DNA from: JBHEBG01 sp046557915
GTDB taxonomy: Bacteria; Bacteroidota; Bacteroidia; Flavobacteriales; Flavobacteriaceae
Direction: 5' to 3'
DNA: 64,000 nt
Assembly (NCBI RefSeq): GCF_046557915.1
Contig: NZ_JBHEBG010000004.1
Span: 434,001-498,000 of the forward strand
The notes under the pieces are model-generated. The model searched no databases. It saw only the letters and a list, made by a program, of their open reading frames with translations, and was not told where the DNA came from. Positions 40,083 to 47,631 of this stretch are shown in pieces; position 1 is the stretch's first letter, and every line of letters starts with the position of its first letter. Both the position numbers and the translations under genes were made by a program.

Positions 40083-41426
40083 CTAAATACCGGTGTAGTT
40101 ACTAGGGGTTATGGCCTTTAATTCCGTTTTTATCGCTGTAGATACATCTAAGGTATCTATGAAATCGGCAATGGATTGACGTGTAATCTTTGTATTGGTA
40201 CGCGTTAATCCTTTTAATGCTTCATAAGGATTTGGATAACCTTCACGCCTTAAAATGGTCTGAATGGCCTCGGCCACTACAGCCCAGTTGTTTTCCAGAT
40301 CTTGCTCAAACTTGTCCTGGTTCAGTAACAATTTATCCAACCCTTTAAGGGTAGATTGAAACGCTATTACCGTATGGGCCAAAGGAACACCGATATTTCG
40401 TAGTACTGTACTATCTGTAAGATCGCGTTGTAACCTAGACACCGGTAGTTTAGCCGATAAGTGCTCAAAAATGGCATTCGCCATTCCTAAATTTCCTTCG
40501 GAGTTCTCAAAATCGATAGGGTTAACCTTATGGGGCATGGCAGAAGAGCCCACTTCGCCCTCTTTTATTTTCTGTTTAAAATAATCCATGGACACGTAGG
40601 TCCAAAAATCCCTATCCAAATCAATGATAATGGTATTGATTCTTTTTAAGGTATCAAACAGTGCGGCCATATGGTCATAATGCTCTATTTGCGTGGTTGG
40701 AAAAGAATGGTAAAGGCCTAGTTTTTCCTGCACAAACTGCTGTCCAAAATTTCTCCAGTCTATCTTTGGGTATGCGATCTTATGTGCATTATAATTGCCT
40801 GTTGCGCCACCAAACTTAGCCGCACTGGGAATATCATTGAGCAGATTAAACTGTTCTTTTAAACGGGTTACAAATACTGCTATCTCCTTGCCCAAGCGTG
40901 TGGGTGAGGCCGGTTGCCCATGCGTTCTGGCCAACATGGGAACGGCATCCCAGTCTTTGGATAACTGTTCCAATTTTTCCAATACCTGCATGTATTGGGG
41001 TACGTATATTTCATTGACAGCTTCCTTAAGGGAGAGTGGAATGGCTGTATTGTTAATATCTTGGGAGGTTAATCCAAAATGTATAAACTCTTTGTAATCT
41101 TGTAGACCTAGTGTATCAAATTGTTTTTTTATGAAATATTCAACCGCCTTAACGTCGTGGTTGGTAATACTTTCGATTTCCTTAATTGCCTGGGCCTCTG
41201 CTGTTCCAAAAACAGTGTATATTTTCCTTAGATCATCAAACTTCGAGTTATCAAACTTCGATAACTGCGGTAATGGAATTTCGCAAAGGGCTATAAAATA
41301 TTCTATTTCTACCCTAACGCGGTATTTTATAAGGGCTTCCTCCGAAAAAAAAGGTGCCAAATCGGCGGCTTTGTTTCTATAACGCCCATCAATGGGGGAA
41401 ATCGCGTTTAATTGGTTTAAGGACAT
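40083..41426 (-). CDS. purB: Adenylosuccinate lyase
   Basis: The product has 447 residues, of the longer E. coli PurB type. It starts MSLNQLNAISPIDGRYRNK. Catalytic segments are HFGLTSQDINNTAIPLSL, ARTHGQPASPTRLGKE, and the signature loop GSSAMPHKVNPIDFENSEGN. It catalyses the two fumarate-releasing steps of purine synthesis. A leftward -7-like element (TATCTTTG) lies 29 bases before the ATG. The HEAT-like protein gene is 87 bases upstream on the same strand. Confidence 0.97.
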   Translation of the reverse strand: MSLNQLNAISPIDGRYRNKAADLAPFFSEEALIKYRVRVEIEYFIALCEIPLPQLSKFDNSKFDDLRKIYTVFGTAEAQAIKEIESITNHDVKAVEYFIKKQFDTLGLQDYKEFIHFGLTSQDINNTAIPLSLKEAVNEIYVPQYMQVLEKLEQLSKDWDAVPMLARTHGQPASPTRLGKEIAVFVTRLKEQFNLLNDIPSAAKFGGATGNYNAHKIAYPKIDWRNFGQQFVQEKLGLYHSFPTTQIEHYDHMAALFDTLKRINTIIIDLDRDFWTYVSMDYFKQKIKEGEVGSSAMPHKVNPIDFENSEGNLGMANAIFEHLSAKLPVSRLQRDLTDSTVLRNIGVPLAHTVIAFQSTLKGLDKLLLNQDKFEQDLENNWAVVAEAIQTILRREGYPNPYEALKGLTRTNTKITRQSIADFIDTLDVSTAIKTELKAITPSNYTGI

Positions 41427-41454
41427 CGCTGAACAGATTATTTTTGGAAAGGCC

Positions 41455-41462
41455 CAAAGATA
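41455..41462 (-). promoter_or_regulatory. Likely -7 promoter element of purB
   Basis: On the minus strand this reads TATCTTTG, matching TAnnTTTG, 28 bases ahead of the purB start. The -33 side is T-rich without a clear TTG. Confidence 0.4.
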
Positions 41463-41513
41463 ACCATTAGTTAATGAGTTTAAAAGGTTTGAGGGTCTTA
41501 ATCCGGTTCCGAT

Positions 41514-42074
41514 TTATTTAAGTTTTGCCAAGGTATGCCTAGCCCTGGCCTTGTACGCAGCACTACCGGTGGCATAATTTTGCTCAATAACAAGCCGAAG
41601 CTCAGGATGTACCCAAGGAAACTTCCTACCCAGTAGATAGAGCGAAGTCATGGAATAGGCTTTAGCAGCGACTTTGTAATCGCCTATGAGCCAATCAAAA
41701 CAGCTGGTGACCATTTGCTCCAAATGTTTCTCGCTAAGGGCCAGTTGTACTTGTTCATTGTTTTTTGAGAAGTAAGCCAAGACCAAGCACTCACATATTT
41801 TGGCAAGAGGACGTACCGAAGAATCTAGATAAACGCTTCCCATATTGGCAATAAAGGTGTCCAAATGCGGGAAAAGAAGGCTTAGGTTTTCTTTAACCAC
41901 AAATTCCAGAACCCAACATGCCTTGCTGGAAACAGGGTCGTCTACCTCAAAAACCAAGGACAACAGCACAGGAACTAGGGTAGGGTCATTACGGACCATG
42001 TGAGCCATTTCGGTTCTTTTTTCCCTGGTATGGTTTACATAATTCAACTTATTATAAAGTTCTGTTTTGGTCAC
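41514..42074 (-). CDS. Small alpha-helical repeat (HEAT-like) protein next to purB
   Basis: The product has 186 residues, starting with GTG 42074. It is built of helix pairs: AHMVRNDPTLVPVLLSLVFEVDDPVSSKACWVLEFVVKE, then SSVRPLAKICECLVLAYFSK, and FDWLIGDYKVAAKAYSMTSLYLLG. This 'D..S.KA.WVLE..' pattern resembles HEAT/ARM helices. No catalytic motif, signal or membrane segment is present, so it should be cytosolic. Similar proteins often accompany purB in flavobacteria and inherit its name in annotations. Function unknown. Confidence 0.7.
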   Translation of the reverse strand: MTKTELYNKLNYVNHTREKRTEMAHMVRNDPTLVPVLLSLVFEVDDPVSSKACWVLEFVVKENLSLLFPHLDTFIANMGSVYLDSSVRPLAKICECLVLAYFSKNNEQVQLALSEKHLEQMVTSCFDWLIGDYKVAAKAYSMTSLYLLGRKFPWVHPELRLVIEQNYATGSAAYKARARHTLAKLK

Positions 42075-42108
42075 AAATATTGTATTTTTAATGCATAAAA
42101 TAAGGAAA

Positions 42109-42582
42109 ATGAAATCGATTAAAAAAATACTTGTAGCCTTACTTATAATCTTTATCGGTATGCAGTTCTATAGACCCGATAAGAATCTTGCGGCCGAAGG
42201 GCATGCCCATAATTTTGTTACGGAAACGGTGCCTTCTGCCCCTGTAACTTCTTTATTGGAACAGACATGCTATGATTGTCATAGCAACAATACGGTATAC
42301 CCTTGGTACAATAATATTGCACCGGTTTCCTATTGGTTAAAAGACCATATTGATGAAGGGAAGGGACACCTAAATTTTTCGGCTTGGGATACGTATGATA
42401 ATAAGAAGAAAGACCATAAGCTGGAAGAAGTCGTAGAAATGCTGGAAGCTAAGGAGATGCCTTTAAAAGAGTATACCTGGACCCATGAGGAAGCACGGCT
42501 CACGGAATCCCAACGGGAAGCGATTATAACTTGGGCCAAGAAAACTAGGACACGCTATCAATTAGATCAGCGACCAGAGTAG
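42109..42582 (+). CDS. Heme-binding-domain protein with one CxxCH
   Basis: The product has 157 residues from ATG 42109. Other in-frame starts (42067 TTG, 42091 ATG) lie upstream of the hydrophobic leader MKSIKKILVALLIIFIGMQF and would only add charged residues. The domain follows: VTSLLEQTCYDCHSNNTVYPWYNNIAPVSYWLKDHIDEGKGHLNFSAW, the signature of the Haem_bd family, with a single CYDCH heme c site. The C-terminus has KEYTWTHEEARLTESQREAIITW. It is membrane-anchored, facing the periplasm. Its last 38 bases overlap the sirtuin gene on the other strand. Confidence 0.9.
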   Translation: MKSIKKILVALLIIFIGMQFYRPDKNLAAEGHAHNFVTETVPSAPVTSLLEQTCYDCHSNNTVYPWYNNIAPVSYWLKDHIDEGKGHLNFSAWDTYDNKKKDHKLEEVVEMLEAKEMPLKEYTWTHEEARLTESQREAIITWAKKTRTRYQLDQRPE

Positions 42583-43240
42583 GAAGACCTTCAGCTGCAG
42601 TTTTAGGAATCAATGTTAAACCTTCGTAATCAGACCTATTAATATTAGGGTTGGGGTCAACAAAGTAGATGGGCGTTTTAGGGGCGGCATAACCAATAAG
42701 CCCGGCGGCAGGGTATACCTGCATAGAGGTACCCACAATAATAAGGATATCGGCAGTTTGGGTAATCTCAACGGCTTTGTTCAACAGAGGTACCTGTTCT
42801 CCAAACCAAACGATATGAGGTCTAAGCTGGTAACCATTTTCGCAAAGATCGCCCTGGTTAAGATCGGTCTCCCAATCTAAAATTAGATTTTCATCGTAGG
42901 TGCTCCTAACTTTTAACAGTTCGCCATGTAAATGAACTACATGGGAGCTACCTGCACGTTCGTGCAAGTTATCCACGTTTTGGGTTACAATACTAACATC
43001 AAAATACTTTTCCATTAGTACCAATGCTTTGTGTCCCTTGTTGGGATCTACCTGTAATAGCTGCTTTCTTCGTTGATTGTAAAACTCAAAGACCAATGTT
43101 GGGTTTAAAGCAAATCCTTCTGGGGAAGCTACTTCCATTACATCGTGGCCCTCCCAAAGGCCGTTGGCATCCCTAAAGGTTTTAAGGCCGCTTTCCGCAC
43201 TCATACCGGCGCCCGTTAGCACAACAATTTTTTGTTTCAT
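42545..43240 (-). CDS. cobB: Sirtuin (SIR2-type NAD-dependent deacylase) without the zinc cysteines
   Basis: The product has 231 residues from ATG 43240. NAD loop GAGMSAESG at 10-18, FRDANGLW, QNVD at 87-90, catalytic His in HLHGE (103-107), and GTSMQVYPAA. Y54 and R57 in FYNQRR form the YxxR pair seen in class III sirtuins, which prefer succinyl- or malonyl-lysine. Unlike CobB, the segment between HLHGE and RPHIVWFGE has a single Cys (DLCENG), so no CxxC...CxxC zinc site is present. It converges on, and overlaps, the heme-binding gene. Confidence 0.9.
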   Translation of the reverse strand: MKQKIVVLTGAGMSAESGLKTFRDANGLWEGHDVMEVASPEGFALNPTLVFEFYNQRRKQLLQVDPNKGHKALVLMEKYFDVSIVTQNVDNLHERAGSSHVVHLHGELLKVRSTYDENLILDWETDLNQGDLCENGYQLRPHIVWFGEQVPLLNKAVEITQTADILIIVGTSMQVYPAAGLIGYAAPKTPIYFVDPNPNINRSDYEGLTLIPKTAAEGLPTLVADLIDSVS

Positions 43241-43300
43241 TTTAAATCGAGATAGGTACGGATATAAAGATACATTTTCCTTTTTTCTTATATTCGATTT

Positions 43301-43957
43301 ATGATAGACCATCAACTTTTGGCGTATCTGGAAGGTTTTGTTTCAGAAGAGCGAAAAAAACGCTTTTTGGAAGTATTGGAACAACGCACTAATTTCATTA
43401 CCGTGGGCATTGAAGATGTATTTCAGATGCACAATACCAGCGCTGTTATAAGAAGTTGTGAGGTATTTGGTGTACAGCGGGCACATGTAATCGAAAATAA
43501 ATTTAAAAAAAGGCTTGATAAAAATATTGCCATGGGCGCACAGAAATGGGTAGATATAGAGCAGCACCAAACCGCTTCTTCCTGTATTTCGACATTAAGG
43601 GCAGAAGGATATAAAATAGTTGCCACCACACCGCATACCGAGCATTGTTTGCTAGATGATTTTAAACTTACCGATAAAACCGCCCTTTTCTTTGGGACCG
43701 AACAGGAAGGCCTAAGTAAAGAGGTATTGGAGCAGGCAGATGAACAAATAAAAATTCCTATGGTGGGCTTTACAGAGAGCCTAAACATATCAGTGTCTGC
43801 CGCAATTATTTTAAACACGCTTACCGTACAACTGAGGAAATCTAATTTGGATTGGCGTTTAACGGAAGAGGAAATGTTGGAGAAACGGATGGATTGGGCG
43901 CAAAAATCGATTAAAAGTATCGATGCTATTATGGCCAGATATTATGATGGTGAATAG
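43301..43957 (+). CDS. trmH: tRNA (guanosine(18)-2'-O)-methyltransferase, SPOUT fold
   Basis: The product has 218 residues. It has the TrmH-type N-terminus (RFLEVLEQRTNFITVGIEDVFQMHNTSAVIRSCEVFGV), motif 2 FFGTEQEGLSKEVLEQAD and motif 3 IPMVGFTESLNISVSAAIIL, which forms the knot that binds SAM. The length and the C-terminal helix fit TrmH rather than RlmB or TrmL. It starts 60 bases from the divergent sirtuin gene. The next ORF (SRPBCC) overlaps only if an unlikely upstream start is used. Confidence 0.9.
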   Translation: MIDHQLLAYLEGFVSEERKKRFLEVLEQRTNFITVGIEDVFQMHNTSAVIRSCEVFGVQRAHVIENKFKKRLDKNIAMGAQKWVDIEQHQTASSCISTLRAEGYKIVATTPHTEHCLLDDFKLTDKTALFFGTEQEGLSKEVLEQADEQIKIPMVGFTESLNISVSAAIILNTLTVQLRKSNLDWRLTEEEMLEKRMDWAQKSIKSIDAIMARYYDGE

Positions 43958-44000
43958 TTTTTTTACTAATTTTAATACGCAACTAACAAATTTTAAACAA

Positions 44001-44531
44001 ATGATGATAATACTTTACATTCTCGCAGGACTAGTGGTCCTAATTGCACTTTTGGCGGTGATAGCCCCAAAATCCTACGATGTTTTTAGAAAGATCGAGA
44101 TTTCGCGACCTAGAGCGGAAGTTTTTGAATACTTGAAGTACTTGAAGAAACAAGACGAATGGTCTCCATGGGCAAAGAAAGACCCAAATATGGAAAAGAA
44201 GTTTACTGGGACCGATGGTGAAGTTGGCGCCGTAAGCTATTGGAACGGAAATAAAGATGTTGGCGAGGGAGAGCAGGAAATTACCAAGATTGAAGAAGGT
44301 AAAAGGGTAGAAGGGGAGCTTAGGTTTCTTAAGCCGTTTAAATCTACCTCAGATTGCTATATGGAAGTTGAAGACGTTTCAGAAGGCAATACTAGGGTCA
44401 CTTGGGGCTTCACAGGGAAGAATAAGTTTCCCATGAGCATTATGATGTTGTTTATGAGCATGGACAAAATGGTGGGTAAGGACTTTGAAGAAGGCTTGGC
44501 CAGCTTAAAAACTATTTTGGAAAAAGATTAG
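44001..44531 (+). CDS. Membrane-anchored SRPBCC (START-like) family protein
   Basis: The product has 176 residues from tandem ATGs at 44001/44004; a start at 43923 would sit inside trmH. A transmembrane segment (MIILYILAGLVVLIALLAVIAP) precedes a SRPBCC/polyketide-cyclase domain: KIEISRPRAEVFEYLKYLKKQDEWSPWAKKDPN, then GTDGEVGAVSYWNGNKDVGEGEQEITKIEEGKRVEGEL. Such domains bind hydrophobic ligands in a helix-grip pocket. It lies two bases before the VOC gene and 43 bases after trmH, so the three genes probably form one operon. Ligand unknown. Confidence 0.82.
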   Translation: MMIILYILAGLVVLIALLAVIAPKSYDVFRKIEISRPRAEVFEYLKYLKKQDEWSPWAKKDPNMEKKFTGTDGEVGAVSYWNGNKDVGEGEQEITKIEEGKRVEGELRFLKPFKSTSDCYMEVEDVSEGNTRVTWGFTGKNKFPMSIMMLFMSMDKMVGKDFEEGLASLKTILEKD

Positions 44532-44533
44532 TT

Positions 44534-44911
44534 ATGGAAACCAATATGGTAGGATGGTTTGAAATTCCTGTCGTTGACATGGAACGAGCCAAAGCTTTTT
44601 ATGATTCGGTTTTTGAAATTTCTATAGACATACACGATTTGGATGGCTTGGTTATGGGCTGGTTTCCAAATGCCCACGATAAAGTGGGCACATCCGGATC
44701 TCTTGTGAAACACAGTATGTATCAACCAAGCGATACGGCAGGGCCGCTGATTTATTTTTCGTGCGCAGACCTTTCAGAACAACTTGGCAGGGTAGAATCT
44801 GCCGGTGGTACTATTATGAAACCTAAAACCGAAATAGGAGGGGGACATGGTTTTATGGCCTTGGTAAAGGATACCGAAGGTAATAGAATTGCCTTGCATT
44901 CCGTGGCATAG
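44534..44911 (+). CDS. VOC (glyoxalase/bleomycin resistance) family protein
   Basis: The product has 125 residues. MVGWFEIPVVDMERAKAFYDSVFEI is the standard start of a VOC module; ADLSEQLGRVESAGGTIMKPKTEIGGGHGFMALVKDTEGNRIALHSV is the second. The metal positions (His/Glu/Gln of glyoxalase I) are only partly recognisable: the C-terminal GNRIALH holds a His where family members often have an E. It begins two bases after the SRPBCC gene. Small VOC proteins of this type (PhnB/YdeM-like) have no fixed function. Confidence 0.88.
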   Translation: METNMVGWFEIPVVDMERAKAFYDSVFEISIDIHDLDGLVMGWFPNAHDKVGTSGSLVKHSMYQPSDTAGPLIYFSCADLSEQLGRVESAGGTIMKPKTEIGGGHGFMALVKDTEGNRIALHSVA

Positions 44912-44915
44912 CCTT

Positions 44916-46619
44916 TTACTGGGCAGCAAGTTCTAAGAGTGCAATATTGTAATTGTTCTCTAAGATTACCTTTCCGTTTTTTACCTCGACCGCCGTTTGG
45001 GAATACGTGTCGTATAATTTGGTTCCATCACCAAAAAAACCTTTGACCCACAAAGATTTTTTGCCATTGGGCAAATTTAGGCCTACCACCACTTTGTCCT
45101 TATAATCGCCCTTCATATATGTTCTGCTGAACACGTAGGGCTTTTTAGCCAAACGCTTATGCTTCCCAGCGCCTATCGCCGGGTGGTTTGCCCTGAATTT
45201 TCCCAATTTTTGCCAGTGTGCCAAGACATTCTTGGTTTCGGGTAGGCTGTCCAATTCGCTCCAATTCATAAAAGAACGCAACGTAGCATCACCTTGTGTA
45301 CTATCAATTTTAAGACTTCTAGCAGTTTCGTCCCCATAATAAATTTGCGAAGCACCAGGTGTCAACAACAGTACGTTGGCAGCATGATATGGGTTTTTTC
45401 TTTCCATATCGAAGGGCTCACTATCGTCATGGGAAGAAAGGTAATTGAGTACGCTTTTTCCTTTTAGTTTGGTGTTTAGAAGGTCGTTGTATTTTTTGAA
45501 AATCGATTGGTAATTCTTTTCCGCATCCTTTTTAAGTTCAAAATTGATAAGCGCCTTAAAACCATGATCAAAGTAGTCTACACTTTTGTCCTCAAAAGCA
45601 AAGTCCCTTCCACCAGAAATCCCGTAACCGTATACCTCGCCTACCATATAAAAGGGATTATCGTCCAAAATTTCATCCGGATGTTTTTTCTTCCAAGTTT
45701 CAAAAGCGTTGGAAGCTTCCGTATATAGTTCGGCCCAAGTCTTTTCATCGGCGTTACGTACGGTGTCTACCCTAAAGCCATCAACACCCAGGGCATTGAC
45801 ATAATCTGTTAACCACTTAATAATGTAAAAACGAGGCGCTCTAGGATAGCCAGTGCGCTCAAAGAACAGTTGCAGTTCGTCCAATTCGGTACTTAGGCGG
45901 CCTTCCGCCTTCCATTTAGCCAAAAGGGCATCTGGTAGTTCCACAGCTTCATCGGAATGTGTATAGATATCTGGTAGATTGTCTACCAAAGTGCAGCTCG
46001 TAGTCTTTTCATAGGTAGTGTATTCGCAAGTGGGGTCTGTCCGTACCCATTGTTCTGGCCATACAGGGTCTTCCTCAGTTGCAGGGCCGGTATGGTTAAC
46101 CACAACATCCAAAAGAACACGAATACCTTTTTCATGGGCCTTTTTTACCATGGTTTCCAGTTCTTCCTTGGTTCCAAAATTTGGATCTAAGGCAGTCCAG
46201 TCCTTTGCCCAATAGCCATGATAGCCATAGGTGTTGCCCGTACCTTCATCGGTATCTCCATGGATCTGCTCTACCACTGGGGTAAACCATATTGCATTTA
46301 CACCAAGATCGGTAAAATAACCTTCATCCAATTTTTGCGTAATCCCCGCTATATCACCGCCCATAAAACCCCTAAGCTTACCGGTGGGATTGTTTCGCCC
46401 AAAGTTCTCATCGTTTTCGGGATTACCGTTGTTAAAACGGTCCGTCAAAAGAAAGTAAATATTGGCGCCTTCCCAGGTAAATGGAACAGATTTATCTTGT
46501 GTAGCAACAGAATCCAGTAGCACGGTGGGTTCTTCTGATACTGTTTCTTTTTTATCTTCTTTACAAGCAAAAAACAACGTGAAAACAGCCACGGCCGTGA
46601 GCAGTTTTTTCATTTTCAT
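44916..46619 (-). CDS. GH13 alpha-amylase-family lipoprotein
   Basis: The product has 567 residues. Lipobox LFFACKED. The four GH13 blocks are present: VLLDVVVNHTG, GFRVDTVRNA (nucleophile Asp in FRVD), MVGEVYG (general acid Glu) and YLSSHDDSEP (third acid). GDIAGITQKLDEGYFTDLGVNAIWFTPVVEQIHG gives the (beta/alpha)8 barrel start. It would cleave alpha-1,4-glucans at the cell surface or in the periplasm. No susCD pair, LacI-type regulator or other glucan enzyme is adjacent, so it is not in an obvious polysaccharide-utilisation locus. Start could be ATG 46619 or 46613. Confidence 0.92.
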   Translation of the reverse strand: MKMKKLLTAVAVFTLFFACKEDKKETVSEEPTVLLDSVATQDKSVPFTWEGANIYFLLTDRFNNGNPENDENFGRNNPTGKLRGFMGGDIAGITQKLDEGYFTDLGVNAIWFTPVVEQIHGDTDEGTGNTYGYHGYWAKDWTALDPNFGTKEELETMVKKAHEKGIRVLLDVVVNHTGPATEEDPVWPEQWVRTDPTCEYTTYEKTTSCTLVDNLPDIYTHSDEAVELPDALLAKWKAEGRLSTELDELQLFFERTGYPRAPRFYIIKWLTDYVNALGVDGFRVDTVRNADEKTWAELYTEASNAFETWKKKHPDEILDDNPFYMVGEVYGYGISGGRDFAFEDKSVDYFDHGFKALINFELKKDAEKNYQSIFKKYNDLLNTKLKGKSVLNYLSSHDDSEPFDMERKNPYHAANVLLLTPGASQIYYGDETARSLKIDSTQGDATLRSFMNWSELDSLPETKNVLAHWQKLGKFRANHPAIGAGKHKRLAKKPYVFSRTYMKGDYKDKVVVGLNLPNGKKSLWVKGFFGDGTKLYDTYSQTAVEVKNGKVILENNYNIALLELAAQ

Positions 46620-46775
46620 CTATTTTGCCTAAAACTATAAAATGATAGTGGAAATATAAAATTTATTTCTTCGGATTATGCAATCGCCCAATTTTGGAGA
46701 CCGCAGTACAAAATACGACAATGCGAAGCCTAAGAAAATAATTTTAGTGGTCTGTATAACAGTAGTTTAACCGTG

Positions 46776-47555
46776 CTAATTTCTTCTATTCAAAACTTTG
46801 TATTCTTCGTAACAACTGCTTATGGCGTCTAATATTTGTAGATCATTGGCCGTAGTGATAAAAGATTTGGAATAATTACAGTTGTTAAGGATATCGTCTA
46901 TATCCATTTTTTCTATTTGTAGCAGCTCTGTTAAGGTTTCCCGATCGAACTTTGAGGCCAGTAGGTCCCTAATATCATCATCTTCCTTCATTTGCCTTAA
47001 TTTTCGCATCTGATTGGGTTTTTTTCCAAATAGATTGCGCAGTAAATCCGCAGGGTTTAATATGGCACCCAGCACTTTGGTAACGGCACTTGGGTTCTTC
47101 TTTCCGGCTTCATAGCCAACGGAAAGGCCAGATATGCTATATTGATAGGCATTGTTTATAGGAAGGTTTTTAACATCTATTTCCAGGTATCCTGTGAGCT
47201 GGTAGGGTCTTAATATAACTTCCTCTAGGGCATAGGCCAATTCCGTTAGTTTAATCTCCGTATCCTCAAAACGGAACATATCGTTGGTGACCCGGATTTT
47301 TTGGGATTTAAAACCTAGAAAAGAAAAGAACAAAGTATCGTTTACGGCAGCGGTAATTTGGAACTCACCTTTTTTGTTTGTTATAGTACCTACTACTTTG
47401 TTGAGGTTTACCACATGCACGCTTTCCATTGGAAAATCAGTTTGTGCATTTACAACAACCGCTTTAATCTCTTTTTCTGTAATGTTCTCAACATCGTCTT
47501 GCGAAAAAACGGAGAACCCGATTAATACAAAACATAGCAATATACTTTTTTTCAT
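46776..47555 (-). CDS. Secreted protein with N-terminal carboxypeptidase-D-like regulatory domain
   Basis: The product has 259 residues. A signal peptide (MKKSILLCFVLIGFSVFSQ) precedes a CarbopepD_reg-type beta sandwich: KAVVVNAQTDFPMESVHVVNLNKVVGTITNKKGEFQI, then VNDTLFFSFLGFKSQKIRV. This is the domain in front of SusC receptors, but no plug or barrel follows. The second half is helical (FGKKPNQMRKLRQMKEDDDIRDLLASKFDRETLTELL) and has two cysteines (NNCNYS, SSCYEE). The function is unknown. It is flanked by 156 bases of empty sequence upstream and a terminator-bearing region downstream. Confidence 0.75.
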   Translation of the reverse strand: MKKSILLCFVLIGFSVFSQDDVENITEKEIKAVVVNAQTDFPMESVHVVNLNKVVGTITNKKGEFQITAAVNDTLFFSFLGFKSQKIRVTNDMFRFEDTEIKLTELAYALEEVILRPYQLTGYLEIDVKNLPINNAYQYSISGLSVGYEAGKKNPSAVTKVLGAILNPADLLRNLFGKKPNQMRKLRQMKEDDDIRDLLASKFDRETLTELLQIEKMDIDDILNNCNYSKSFITTANDLQILDAISSCYEEYKVLNRRN

Positions 47556-47590
47556 AAACTGTAATCAGTTTTAAAAATAGTAAACAAAAC

Positions 47591-47618
47591 AAAAAAACAC
47601 GCTGCGGCGTGTTTTTTT
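47591..47618. terminator. Bidirectional terminator between helicase gene and its leftward neighbour
   Basis: AAAAAAACACGC pairs perfectly with GCGTGTTTTTTT over a TGCG loop. It lies 14 bases past the helicase stop on the minus strand. Confidence 0.92.
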
Positions 47619-47631
47619 AATATACAATTAA

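Noticed and set aside
44534..44911. Antibiotic (bleomycin) resistance gene
   Set aside because: It is a generic VOC protein with incomplete metal ligands and housekeeping neighbours.
46620..46775. Possible small RNA or tRNA in the gap between GH13 and the CarbopepD_reg gene
   Set aside because: No cloverleaf, T-loop motif, promoter pair or terminator could be found.
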